The translations under genes were made by a program, and so were the position numbers. Under the pieces are notes generated by a model, which did not search any database, was not told the DNA's origin, and worked only from the letters and a program-made list of their open reading frames with translations. A stretch of DNA of 33,943 nucleotides from an uncultured Clostridia bacterium (GTDB taxonomy: Bacteria > Bacillota > Clostridia > Oscillospirales > Acutalibacteraceae), in the NCBI GenBank assembly GCA_945876745.1, contig CAMCPL010000013.1, positions 1 to 33,943 on the forward strand. The letters run 5' to 3'. Position 1 is the stretch's first letter. Every line of letters starts with the position of its first letter. This document shows, one piece after another, positions 24,642 to 30,543 of the stretch.

Positions 24642-24731
24642 ATGGCAAAGAATACAGTTCCACAGGCTAAGGAAACCTTGAACAGATTTAAGATGGAGGC
24701 TGCCGCAGAGGTTGGTGTTTTTTTGCATTAA
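24642..24731 (+). pseudogene. Truncated alpha/beta-type small acid-soluble spore protein (SASP)
   Basis: The 29-aa reading frame starts MAKNTVPQAKETLNRFKMEA and continues AAEVGV, an unmistakable start of alpha/beta SASP, the DNA-coating spore proteins of about 60-70 aa. It then ends in FLH and a stop. The conserved second half (the GxxTSxxxGSVGG and MVRRMIE region) is absent in every frame downstream. The ribosome binding site (GAGAGGTG) and a strong terminator (24851-24885) survive, so the 3' half seems to have been replaced, not merely frameshifted. It marks the left edge of the toxin-antitoxin island. No remaining 3' half is found at the island's right side. Confidence 0.8.
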
Positions 24732-24756
24732 AAAAATTCAAAATGCCCTATTTAAG

Positions 24757-24788
24757 CCACTTTCGGGACTTGAAAAACGCGAAAGTGG
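24757..24788. repeat. 9-bp inverted repeat between the SASP remnant and its terminator
   Basis: CCACTTTCG (24757-24765) and CGAAAGTGG (24780-24788) flank a 14-nt loop. It lies in the gene-free junction between the broken spore gene and the island. It could be a recombination scar or a minor RNA structure; no duplicate is seen in the window. Confidence 0.4.
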
Positions 24789-24850
24789 GCGCCTATTTAC
24801 ATTAAAAACATAAAATTAACGAAAATTGAACTACATATCCGCAAAAATTT

Positions 24851-24885
24851 GAGCCGAGAGGACACCCCTCTCGGCTCGATTTTTT
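24851..24885 (+). terminator. Strong intrinsic terminator behind the SASP remnant
   Basis: A perfect 11-bp GC-rich stem (GAGCCGAGAGG 24851-24861, CCTCTCGGCTC 24867-24877) has a 5-nt loop and is followed by GATTTTTT. It points rightward, as expected for the SASP gene, and abuts the stop codon of the convergent nucleotidyltransferase gene. Confidence 0.9.
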
Positions 24886-25585
24886 ACCATTCGCTTAACT
24901 TATTTATAATGTCATCAACGTTATCCTCTGACAAAACATTTTCGTATTTTTCTTCAAATTGAATTAGATTATCTTTTATGCTTTGCTCGGTTTCCTTTTG
25001 AAGATTATATCCGTCAACAAATGTTTTGTTTTCAATAGCCGTTTTGACAAACTCTACAACATCACCTTTAATTCTATCAAAATTGCCGTATAAATCCACT
25101 ATCGCCTTTTCAATTTGCTGATAAGTTATTTCGTCATTGTTTTTGTAATGATAATAAAGTATGCCGAGAATATCGGACAAATCATTTTTATATTTCCTGC
25201 CCGAGACCATTTTCATAGCTACCAAATACTCACGACTGATTGTTCTAATTTCCAACACATTGCTAAAGGTTTTATAATAACTTGAATACTGTCGTAGTCT
25301 TGGCGAATAAGACGGTGTTTTCTTAAAATCATCATTAAGCCATTGCTGTGAAAGATTATACTTATCAGCAACGAGTTTCGCTGCATCCTTAATAGCACTA
25401 TCATAGGTGTTAAACGCATCAACATCAACACTGTTCATTCTAAAATCATAGTTGAGAAGCACAGAACCACCGCCAACAATGATAATTTCGGCTGATATTT
25501 TTCTTCCGGTAATTCGCTTGAATTCCTTTGCAAGCTCTTTGAGGTACAAATCAATCATATCTTTTTGAATATCGTTACGCAACAT
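24884..25585 (-). CDS. AbiEii-like nucleotidyltransferase, putative toxin
   Basis: This 233-aa protein has a nucleotidyltransferase fold like AbiEii/MenT toxins, which transfer nucleotides to tRNA or other targets. The active-site pattern reads GGGS (38-41), then R49, then the metal-binding D54 and D56 in NSVDVDAF, matching the GG-(T/S)...R..S.D.D layout. The rest is helical. The ATG at 25585 lies within the last codons of the upstream HTH gene (11-bp overlap), with GAGGTG 4 nt upstream, so it is chosen over the in-frame TTG at 25603. The tight coupling to a DNA-binding partner supports a toxin-antitoxin pair; activity and target are inferred. Confidence 0.7.
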   Translation of the reverse strand: MLRNDIQKDMIDLYLKELAKEFKRITGRKISAEIIIVGGGSVLLNYDFRMNSVDVDAFNTYDSAIKDAAKLVADKYNLSQQWLNDDFKKTPSYSPRLRQYSSYYKTFSNVLEIRTISREYLVAMKMVSGRKYKNDLSDILGILYYHYKNNDEITYQQIEKAIVDLYGNFDRIKGDVVEFVKTAIENKTFVDGYNLQKETEQSIKDNLIQFEEKYENVLSEDNVDDIINKLSEW

Positions 25586-26144
25586 CAAACACCTCACTCT
25601 CAACTATATTAAAGCGCAGAAATTCAGGAATCGCATTTGCCTTAGACTTGTCGAGCAAAGACTCGTCATTCATAACCTTTGCCTCTGCTAATATGCTTGC
25701 AGGGTAAATAATTTCATTCAGTTTTGCATTGCGATACTTATTGTATTTTGTGCAAAGAGGAATTTTGTTAATTCGGCTGATATAATCAAGCATAGCTAAT
25801 AAATATAGTGCTTCAGGATACCATTTCTTATTCATATATTCAGTTATATCATCTGATTTGAGAACCGAAACAATAAACTGCTTAAAGCCTAATTCCTTTA
25901 ATTCGTGGCGAATATTACTCTTAAACGCCTCAAATTCATAACGAATATCGTTATTCTTATAGAGCAAATCCTCCATTGAAACACCAAAGAATTTTGAAAG
26001 CTCATAAACAGTTTTAGCATTGCAGTTTTCAAGCGTAGTTTTGCCATTGCAAATATCACTTATCGTCGAATACGGAATATTGGTTTCCTGCGATAATCTG
26101 TATTTTGAAATATTATTTTCTGCCACCAAATAACTGATATTCAT
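25575..26144 (-). CDS. XRE-type HTH protein, putative antitoxin of the nucleotidyltransferase pair
   Basis: In this 189-aa protein, residues 1-62 form an XRE/Cro helix-turn-helix (KYRLSQETNIPYSTISDICNGK), followed by the usual LSKFFGVSMEDLLY helix. The C-terminal part (about 70-189) is a helical domain with YPEALYLLAMLDYISR, and a PASILAEAKVM stretch near the end; I do not recognise it as a named domain. It probably represses its own operon by binding the palindrome at 26165-26190 and neutralises the downstream enzyme. The ribosome binding site is GGTGGTGAT. The toxin gene overlaps its 3' end. Confidence 0.8.
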   Translation of the reverse strand: MNISYLVAENNISKYRLSQETNIPYSTISDICNGKTTLENCNAKTVYELSKFFGVSMEDLLYKNNDIRYEFEAFKSNIRHELKELGFKQFIVSVLKSDDITEYMNKKWYPEALYLLAMLDYISRINKIPLCTKYNKYRNAKLNEIIYPASILAEAKVMNDESLLDKSKANAIPEFLRFNIVESEVFDVA

Positions 26145-26164
26145 TATATCACCACCTATGAAAT

Positions 26165-26194
26165 CATTATAACGGTATTCCGTGATAATGTCAA
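26165..26194 (-). promoter_or_regulatory. Perfect promoter with operator palindrome in the spacer (HTH/nucleotidyltransferase operon)
   Basis: On the minus strand TTGACA (26189-26194) and TATAAT (26166-26171) are exactly 17 bp apart (12 of 12 consensus positions). The inverted repeat CATTATAACGG (26165-26175) / CCGTGATAATG (26180-26190), 11-bp arms with one mismatch and a 4-bp centre, covers the spacer, the -10 and the edge of the -35. A protein bound there would shut the promoter, as expected of an autoregulated toxin-antitoxin operon. Confidence 0.85.
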
Positions 26195-26247
26195 GTTATA
26201 TTAGTATATGTAAGATTCAAAATTCAATATACAGACAAAATGAAATT

Positions 26248-26280
26248 AAGCGTTGGAGAAGCCAAATCTCCAACGCTTTT
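26248..26280. repeat. 33-bp terminator-like direct repeat, left copy
   Basis: The perfect 12-bp stem AAGCGTTGGAGA (26248-26259) / TCTCCAACGCTT (26267-26278) has a 7-nt loop and ends in TTTT. It lies just beyond the stop of the HipA-like gene and is probably its terminator, although the U-tract on that strand is weak. The same 33 bp with two differences recurs in the same orientation at 27725-27757. Confidence 0.8.
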
Positions 26281-26284
26281 GATA

Positions 26285-27076
26285 TTATCTATTGATTTGT
26301 CTTTCAATGATATACTTAACACGATTTATGATTTCAGGATTGTAATATTCATTCAAATCATCAAGAATACTATTCACATCGTCCATAGTAAAACTAATAT
26401 CTAATTGCTTACCGTATAGCTCTTGTGCTGCTTCAACTTGTTTTTTGAAGGTAGCAAACGGCTTTGCATTAACTCTTGCTATGTGTTTTTCGGTATCACC
26501 GTCAAGCCAAAAGCCGTCTAAATCGGATAGTAAAGACAACCCTTGGTCAAAATATGGGCAAAGGCTGAATTCGTTTGTGTTTGGATTGCGAATAATCGCA
26601 ATATTGTTTGTGTGTCTGTCTTCGTTAAGGAAAAACGCATCTATTTCAAGCATTGCAGTTAGGTATTTGCCAAAGTCTTTGATTTTTGTTACATCCTCAA
26701 CAAAGTCAACGGTGTATTTTATTCTATCCTTTGCGTTGTCAAATTCTTTTAGCTTTTGGCTCAAACCGATAGTAGTGTATAATCTGTGCAATCTTTCCAA
26801 CGGAATAAGTTCATATCCCTTATGCAAAAAATTATGGCTGTAGCATCCCGAACGATTGTGGTAACCGAACTCAATTTTGCAGGGATAATATTCAACAAAA
26901 TTTGTAATATTCGTTTTTTTGAGCAAACGAGAAATTACCACCTCGGCAAGTCCCTCGTAGCCCATATGGTCAGCCTTGTACCAGATACCATCAACGCACC
27001 ATTTCGGCTGATTGCCCTTTGACGAATGATTGGCACTTTCTATTATTTCTTTTTCGGATAATTTAACTTGCTTCAT
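26285..27076 (-). CDS. Short HipA-like Ser/Thr kinase, putative toxin
   Basis: This 263-aa protein has the HipA/CtkA-like kinase fold: a glycine loop region SSKGNQPKW (18-26), the ATP lysine K34 in WYKAD, a glutamate in the EGLAEV helix, the catalytic motif LNEDRHTNN (150-158; D153) and the metal motif YFDQG (175-179; D177). It is much shorter than HipA (about 440 aa) because the N-terminal subdomain is absent, like HipT or CtkA. HipA toxins phosphorylate aminoacyl-tRNA synthetases; the target here is unknown. The ATG overlaps the upstream HTH gene by 14 bp, with TAGGAG before it, indicating translational coupling. Confidence 0.8.
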   Translation of the reverse strand: MKQVKLSEKEIIESANHSSKGNQPKWCVDGIWYKADHMGYEGLAEVVISRLLKKTNITNFVEYYPCKIEFGYHNRSGCYSHNFLHKGYELIPLERLHRLYTTIGLSQKLKEFDNAKDRIKYTVDFVEDVTKIKDFGKYLTAMLEIDAFFLNEDRHTNNIAIIRNPNTNEFSLCPYFDQGLSLLSDLDGFWLDGDTEKHIARVNAKPFATFKKQVEAAQELYGKQLDISFTMDDVNSILDDLNEYYNPEIINRVKYIIERQINR

Positions 27077-27638
27077 ATGAACTCCTACGCTTAAACCTCA
27101 TCCATTGACTATCCTCATAAGTTTTGCCCTTTGTTTGCTCAATTATTTGAAAAGGGTCATAGCTATCAAGCCCCAATGCACGAAGAACAGACTTTCTGTC
27201 ACCCCTTGATTTAGAAAAGCACCTGTCTTCCAAAAATGTATTGAAATCCTCCCAAGTAGGATTTTCGTTAACTCCAAACGCCCTATGAAGAATATCATCG
27301 GTTTTGTTAATAATCTTAACTTGCTCGTCCCAAAAATTAACTAAAATAGTTGTGCAAACCGAGGTCTTATACATAAAATCTATTTGATAATTAAAACGAC
27401 CGTCCAACTTGTTCTTAAGGTACTTTGAAATCGTTTGACGGGTAGTGCCGAAATGCTCTGCAATCCTTTGCTGAGAAATATTATGTGTTTGCATATCTCG
27501 CATTTCTGCAATCTGCTTTTCGGTAAATGCCTTTTTCCTACCGGCACCGCGATTATTCTTTTTTGCAATAGCCTTTAATTCTTCAACATAGGTTGTACCA
27601 AACAATTCAAGACAAAGCTCTTTATAATCAACACTCAT
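27063..27638 (-). CDS. Resolvase-type HTH DNA-binding protein, putative antitoxin of the HipA-like kinase
   Basis: In this 191-aa protein, residues 28-75 carry a resolvase/Hin-type helix-turn-helix preceded by a basic RGAGRKKAFTEKQIAEM segment, with QQRIAEHFGTTRQTISKYL as the recognition unit. The remaining about 115 residues match nothing I know; they include NFWDEQVKIINKTDD and a C-terminal basic tail MRFKRRSS. This is not a HipB-like (XRE) partner, so the pair is unusual. It probably autoregulates through the inverted repeat at 27656-27687 and may supply an inhibitory segment to the short kinase (inference). Confidence 0.7.
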   Translation of the reverse strand: MSVDYKELCLELFGTTYVEELKAIAKKNNRGAGRKKAFTEKQIAEMRDMQTHNISQQRIAEHFGTTRQTISKYLKNKLDGRFNYQIDFMYKTSVCTTILVNFWDEQVKIINKTDDILHRAFGVNENPTWEDFNTFLEDRCFSKSRGDRKSVLRALGLDSYDPFQIIEQTKGKTYEDSQWMRFKRRSSYEAS

Positions 27639-27655
27639 AAAATCACCACTTATAT

Positions 27656-27687
27656 TATATGTAAATTATTTAATTTCATTACATATA
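27656..27687. promoter_or_regulatory. Operator-like inverted repeat of the HTH/HipA-like operon
   Basis: TATATGTAA (27656-27664) and TTACATATA (27679-27687) are perfect 9-bp arms separated by 14 bp. They lie between the -10 and the start codon of the operon, a suitable place for repression. The surrounding sequence is very AT-rich, which lowers the weight of the match. Confidence 0.5.
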
Positions 27688-27688
27688 T

Positions 27689-27717
27689 ATAATAAAACAA
27701 TTTCACAACTATGTCAA
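27689..27717 (-). promoter_or_regulatory. Promoter of the HTH/HipA-like operon (TTGACA-N17-TATTAT)
   Basis: On the minus strand TTGACA (27712-27717) and TATTAT (27689-27694) are exactly 17 bp apart. The leader to the ATG at 27638 is about 45 nt. Confidence 0.75.
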
Positions 27718-27724
27718 TAGGAAA

Positions 27725-27757
27725 AAGCGTTGGAGAAACCAAATCTCCAGCGCTTTT
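27725..27757. repeat. 33-bp terminator-like direct repeat, right copy; terminator of the Fic operon
   Basis: AAAAGCGTTGGAGA (27723-27736) pairs with TCTCCAGCGCTTTT (27744-27757) with one G-T pair. A5 on the left (27722-27726) gives a U-tract for leftward RNA, so it ends the Fic/UPF0158/SAP-like transcript. It matches the copy at 26248-26280 in 31 of 33 positions, in direct orientation, so the two bracket the HTH/HipA-like operon. Confidence 0.85.
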
Positions 27758-27794
27758 CTGTTATTAACATTCGGTCTTATTGAGTTCAATTATA

Positions 27795-28754
27795 TTATCT
27801 CATCTGCTTTCTCAATTCAACAGGCGTGTTGCCGCAGTTTTCCCAAAGCCTCGTGTTGTTTTGCATATCTGCATACGCACTCATAAATCTGTTGCATTGT
27901 TCCATATCCTTAAACACGATATTTTTGTCTTCAAGATACTGAAAAACAAAATCGAAATCCACATCTGCCTTGCACATATATGCAAAATCATTGGCAATTT
28001 CTTCAGCGTCTGCCTTGCTTAATCCGAGTTCAAATGAAAGCATTGTTTGCATTTTTCTGTACTGCGGCGTTTTTTCAAAATAATCAGGATCAATATACTT
28101 AAAAAGCTCGTCCTTCGGTAATATTGCGTGTTTTTTACCATCTTGATTTTCTGTTAGTTCAAAAAGAAAATCAATGCATTCTTCATATGAAAAAATTTCA
28201 CGGTTTATCAAATATTCATTGTCAACAACATATGGCAGTGGCTTAATGTATGTCATATTCTTTATATCTTCAAGCTCGCTGTCTTTCAGTTTAATATCTT
28301 CGTATCGATTGAATATTTTGGCAATCTTATCTACGGGCACAACACCATAAAGATTAGCAAAACAAGTGAAATATTTATTAATTAAATTGTTGCGTTTTCT
28401 CTTTTCTTCAAGTTTTAAGCTTGGAGAATTTATACAGTCAATTATAACATCACTGATTAATATTTGATTTTTAATGTTGATATAACCAATCATATGTAGC
28501 AATAGCAATTTTTTCTCATCATATAAATTGTTAGACTTATCATTTAATGAAGCAAGCTTGATATTTTCAATTTCTTCATCACTCAATAAAGAGTAAACAA
28601 AATCAAGTGTTTCCTTTTTATTAAGTGTTTCATACAATAGATTAATTATATCTGCCTTTCGGCTTGAAATAGGTAGAGCAATATTAAGAATATCACATGC
28701 GAATTTCAGTTGATTTAAATTTTTACTGTTCAATACTTTTCTTAAATCAGTCAT
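27795..28754 (-). CDS. Unrecognised 319-aa protein with SAP/Rho-N-like N-terminus
   Basis: There is no signal peptide or membrane segment. Residues 1-45 (LNSKNLNQLKFACDILNIALPISSRKADIINLLYE) resemble a SAP/Rho-N helix-loop-helix, which often binds nucleic acid. A mostly helical middle follows. The C-terminal end carries YADMQNNTRLWENCGNTPVELRKQ, a tail I have seen on uncharacterised Clostridia proteins but cannot name. It is the last gene of the Fic operon, 4 bp behind UPF0158, with AAGGAAT before the ATG. The function is unknown; the context suggests a part in the Fic toxin-antitoxin or defence module. Confidence 0.65.
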   Translation of the reverse strand: MTDLRKVLNSKNLNQLKFACDILNIALPISSRKADIINLLYETLNKKETLDFVYSLLSDEEIENIKLASLNDKSNNLYDEKKLLLLHMIGYINIKNQILISDVIIDCINSPSLKLEEKRKRNNLINKYFTCFANLYGVVPVDKIAKIFNRYEDIKLKDSELEDIKNMTYIKPLPYVVDNEYLINREIFSYEECIDFLFELTENQDGKKHAILPKDELFKYIDPDYFEKTPQYRKMQTMLSFELGLSKADAEEIANDFAYMCKADVDFDFVFQYLEDKNIVFKDMEQCNRFMSAYADMQNNTRLWENCGNTPVELRKQMR

Positions 28755-28758
28755 AGTA

Positions 28759-29175
28759 TTATTCCTTTATATATTCAATATTATTTTCTTTACACCAATT
28801 TTCGGCAATTTGAAGATATTTTGATTTTTGAAATGCAAAATATTCCTCTCTTATGCCAAGATAAAAAATCTCGTCCTTAAAATGCCTAAACGGTTTTCTG
28901 CCATTGAGAGCCTTTGATAATTTGTATGTCGCTTCTTCATCATCAAGAGACTCTGCAAAATCGACCATTATATCAAATTCACGAATTTCGTATTGATTTG
29001 GTAACCTTATATAATTATCGGATTCTTCTATTTCTTCGGCAAGCATTTCGTCTTCTTCATTTCTGTCGTAATCGGGAAGCGCAACAAATTCACCTGTTTT
29101 TTTATTGTAATACTGCTCCCAATTCTGCATAGTCATTTCAAGACAATCTGCAATTTCGGATAATTTTACTTTCAT
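28759..29175 (-). CDS. UPF0158-family acidic protein
   Basis: In this 138-aa protein, family landmarks are present in order: the N-terminal LSEIADCLEMTMQNWEQYY, a tyrosine/glutamate-rich turn KTGEFVALPD, a strongly acidic segment (about 37-53), IRLPNQYEIREFDIMVDFAESL, the core LNGRKPFRHFKDEIF, and the helical end FQKSKYLQIAENWCKE. Members have no known biochemistry. It sits between Fic (13 bp) and the SAP-like gene (4 bp), with GGAGAAAG as ribosome binding site. Its acidity and place make it a candidate Fic antidote, but that is inference. Confidence 0.8.
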   Translation of the reverse strand: MKVKLSEIADCLEMTMQNWEQYYNKKTGEFVALPDYDRNEEDEMLAEEIEESDNYIRLPNQYEIREFDIMVDFAESLDDEEATYKLSKALNGRKPFRHFKDEIFYLGIREEYFAFQKSKYLQIAENWCKENNIEYIKE

Positions 29176-29187
29176 AGACTTTCTCCG

Positions 29188-30345
29188 TCAATTTACACTA
29201 TACAAAACTTTATTTTTCATTTTTTGAGCATTCAGCAGACCTAAATCCGTGAATTTCAAAACAAAGGTACGCACCGTTGCAAAGGCAGCATTGCCGAAAT
29301 CCTTTTCAAGCTGTTTTGTTGTGAATGGATCGCCGGCATAAGTTGACAGCACAAACTGCCAGAGCTTTGCTTCTTTCTGAGTAATCTCACCTGATGAAAG
29401 TGCCGAGTTATACTTTTCAAGCGTATTTGCTTTAACTGTGTCGTCTATCATTTTTTCATAAACATTTTGGGTAAAATAAATCAAAAAAGGAGTAATGTCA
29501 ATTACACCCGACAGCTTATAATTTTCTTCAACAAGTGTATAAGCGTCGTAATACTTCCTTCTGCTCTTTTCAACATAGCTTGAAAACGGAACAAAGAGTG
29601 TGCTTTCATATCCCTTTTGAATTAAAAACCACATTTGAATAAGACGAGCCATACGACCGTTTCCGTCAAAATATGGGTGCAGATAAGCAATATAAAAATG
29701 TAACATTGTTGCCTTCAATAAGTCGTTTATGCCGTCCTTTGCATTTGCAAATTCTACAAACGATTTCATATATTCAGGTAGTTTCTTATGGTCAATTCCG
29801 CTGTGCTCAACCCTGTCGCTCATAACATAAACTGTATCGTGACGGTAAAAATTCCCCTGCTTGGGCTTGCTTTCGTCATCAAGGAAATTTCCGATTGCCA
29901 TCATATAAAGCTTGAAAATGTTTTCTTCGGTAATTTTGTTTTCCTTGTGACTGATGAATTCAAAGCCCTGCTTCAAGCCGAAAATTCGGTTTTCCTCCTC
30001 GTCCTTGGGTGCAAGACCTTTCATAATATTTCGAACGCTGTCCCTGTTGAAATCAATACTCTCAATAGCAGAGGTTGCAACAATTTCCTCCTCCAAAGCC
30101 TTTGTACCGTATGCAGAGCTTTGTGAGGTATAAAGCAGCTTTACTGCATCTAAATTAACACCTGTGCAGGAATTGAGATAAACAATACTGTTGCCCTTAA
30201 AGTCGTTTATAGGTAATTCTTCATAGTATGACGATTTCAATATTTCCACAAACTCGTCAAAATCATCGGGATATTTGTATTTTAGTTTTTTGAAATCAAC
30301 AATATGCTTATCCGAAAGCATTTTTGAAAATTTTATCGCATCCAT
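29188..30345 (-). CDS. Fic-domain AMP-transferase
   Basis: This 385-aa enzyme probably transfers AMP (or a related group) from a nucleotide to a protein hydroxyl. The Fic core has the complete active-site motif HPYFDGNGRMAR (223-234), with catalytic H223. Upstream, TSAIES (91-96) matches the autoinhibitory (S/T)xxxE(G/N) helix except that S replaces the last G/N, a class II layout with inhibitory E95. A winged-helix-like tail (about 320-385) is typical of this stand-alone type. It heads an operon with UPF0158 and the SAP-like protein and has a near-consensus promoter. The weak ribosome binding site GGTGAC suggests low expression. Confidence 0.9.
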   Translation of the reverse strand: MDAIKFSKMLSDKHIVDFKKLKYKYPDDFDEFVEILKSSYYEELPINDFKGNSIVYLNSCTGVNLDAVKLLYTSQSSAYGTKALEEEIVATSAIESIDFNRDSVRNIMKGLAPKDEEENRIFGLKQGFEFISHKENKITEENIFKLYMMAIGNFLDDESKPKQGNFYRHDTVYVMSDRVEHSGIDHKKLPEYMKSFVEFANAKDGINDLLKATMLHFYIAYLHPYFDGNGRMARLIQMWFLIQKGYESTLFVPFSSYVEKSRRKYYDAYTLVEENYKLSGVIDITPFLIYFTQNVYEKMIDDTVKANTLEKYNSALSSGEITQKEAKLWQFVLSTYAGDPFTTKQLEKDFGNAAFATVRTFVLKFTDLGLLNAQKMKNKVLYSVN

Positions 30346-30355
30346 TTTGTCACCA

Positions 30356-30387
30356 ACTGATACTTATTGATACTAACCAATATCAGT
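30356..30387. promoter_or_regulatory. TGATA-repeat operator of the Fic operon
   Basis: ACTGATA (30356-30362) and TATCAGT (30381-30387) are perfect 7-bp inverted arms. A further TGATAC lies at 30368-30373, exactly 10 bp after the one at 30358-30363. The set abuts and overlaps the -10 and covers the start site. The Fic protein's own winged-helix tail could be the regulator, as in other Fic-HTH proteins. Confidence 0.6.
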
Positions 30388-30413
30388 ATATCCATAAATC
30401 GCCCGTTTGTCAA
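30385..30413 (-). promoter_or_regulatory. Promoter of the Fic operon (TTGACA-N17-TATACT)
   Basis: On the minus strand TTGACA (30408-30413) and TATACT (30385-30390) are 17 bp apart. The predicted leader of about 30-35 nt contains the TGATA repeats. Confidence 0.75.
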
Positions 30414-30463
30414 TAAAATATTACATAGTTTGTTTTATTTAATTCAAATTCTAATGTTATAAA

Positions 30464-30492
30464 TTGACAAGAAATTATCTGTAATATACAAT
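30464..30492 (+). promoter_or_regulatory. Promoter of the GH31 gene (TTGACA-N17-TACAAT)
   Basis: TTGACA (30464-30469) and TACAAT (30487-30492) are exactly 17 bp apart, 11 of 12 consensus positions. The operator palindrome at 30489-30521 overlaps the -10 and start site. Confidence 0.8.
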
Positions 30493-30521
30493 AGTGTAAA
30501 GATTGAAAGTATACACTATTG
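30489..30521. promoter_or_regulatory. Operator palindrome of the GH31 gene
   Basis: CAATAGTGTA (30489-30498) and TACACTATTG (30512-30521) are perfect 10-bp arms with a 13-bp centre, spaced 23 bp. They overlap the -10 element, so a dimeric repressor bound here would block transcription, probably until a sugar inducer is present. No regulator gene lies next to it. Confidence 0.7.
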
Positions 30522-30543
30522 AAATGAGTATCGAGGTAGTAGA

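Noticed and set aside
24642-24731. A genuine 29-aa gene of its own
   Set aside because: The match to the first half of alpha/beta SASP is too close, and the frame breaks exactly before the conserved second half.
24757-24788. Attachment site of an integrated element at the island border
   Set aside because: The 9-bp inverted repeat has no partner at the other border (30.3-30.5 kb), and no integrase gene is present.
26248-27757. Insertion sequence or CRISPR array suggested by the two 33-bp repeats
   Set aside because: There are only two copies, 1.48 kb apart, with no transposase between them; each is a terminator-like hairpin. The cassette idea is kept instead.
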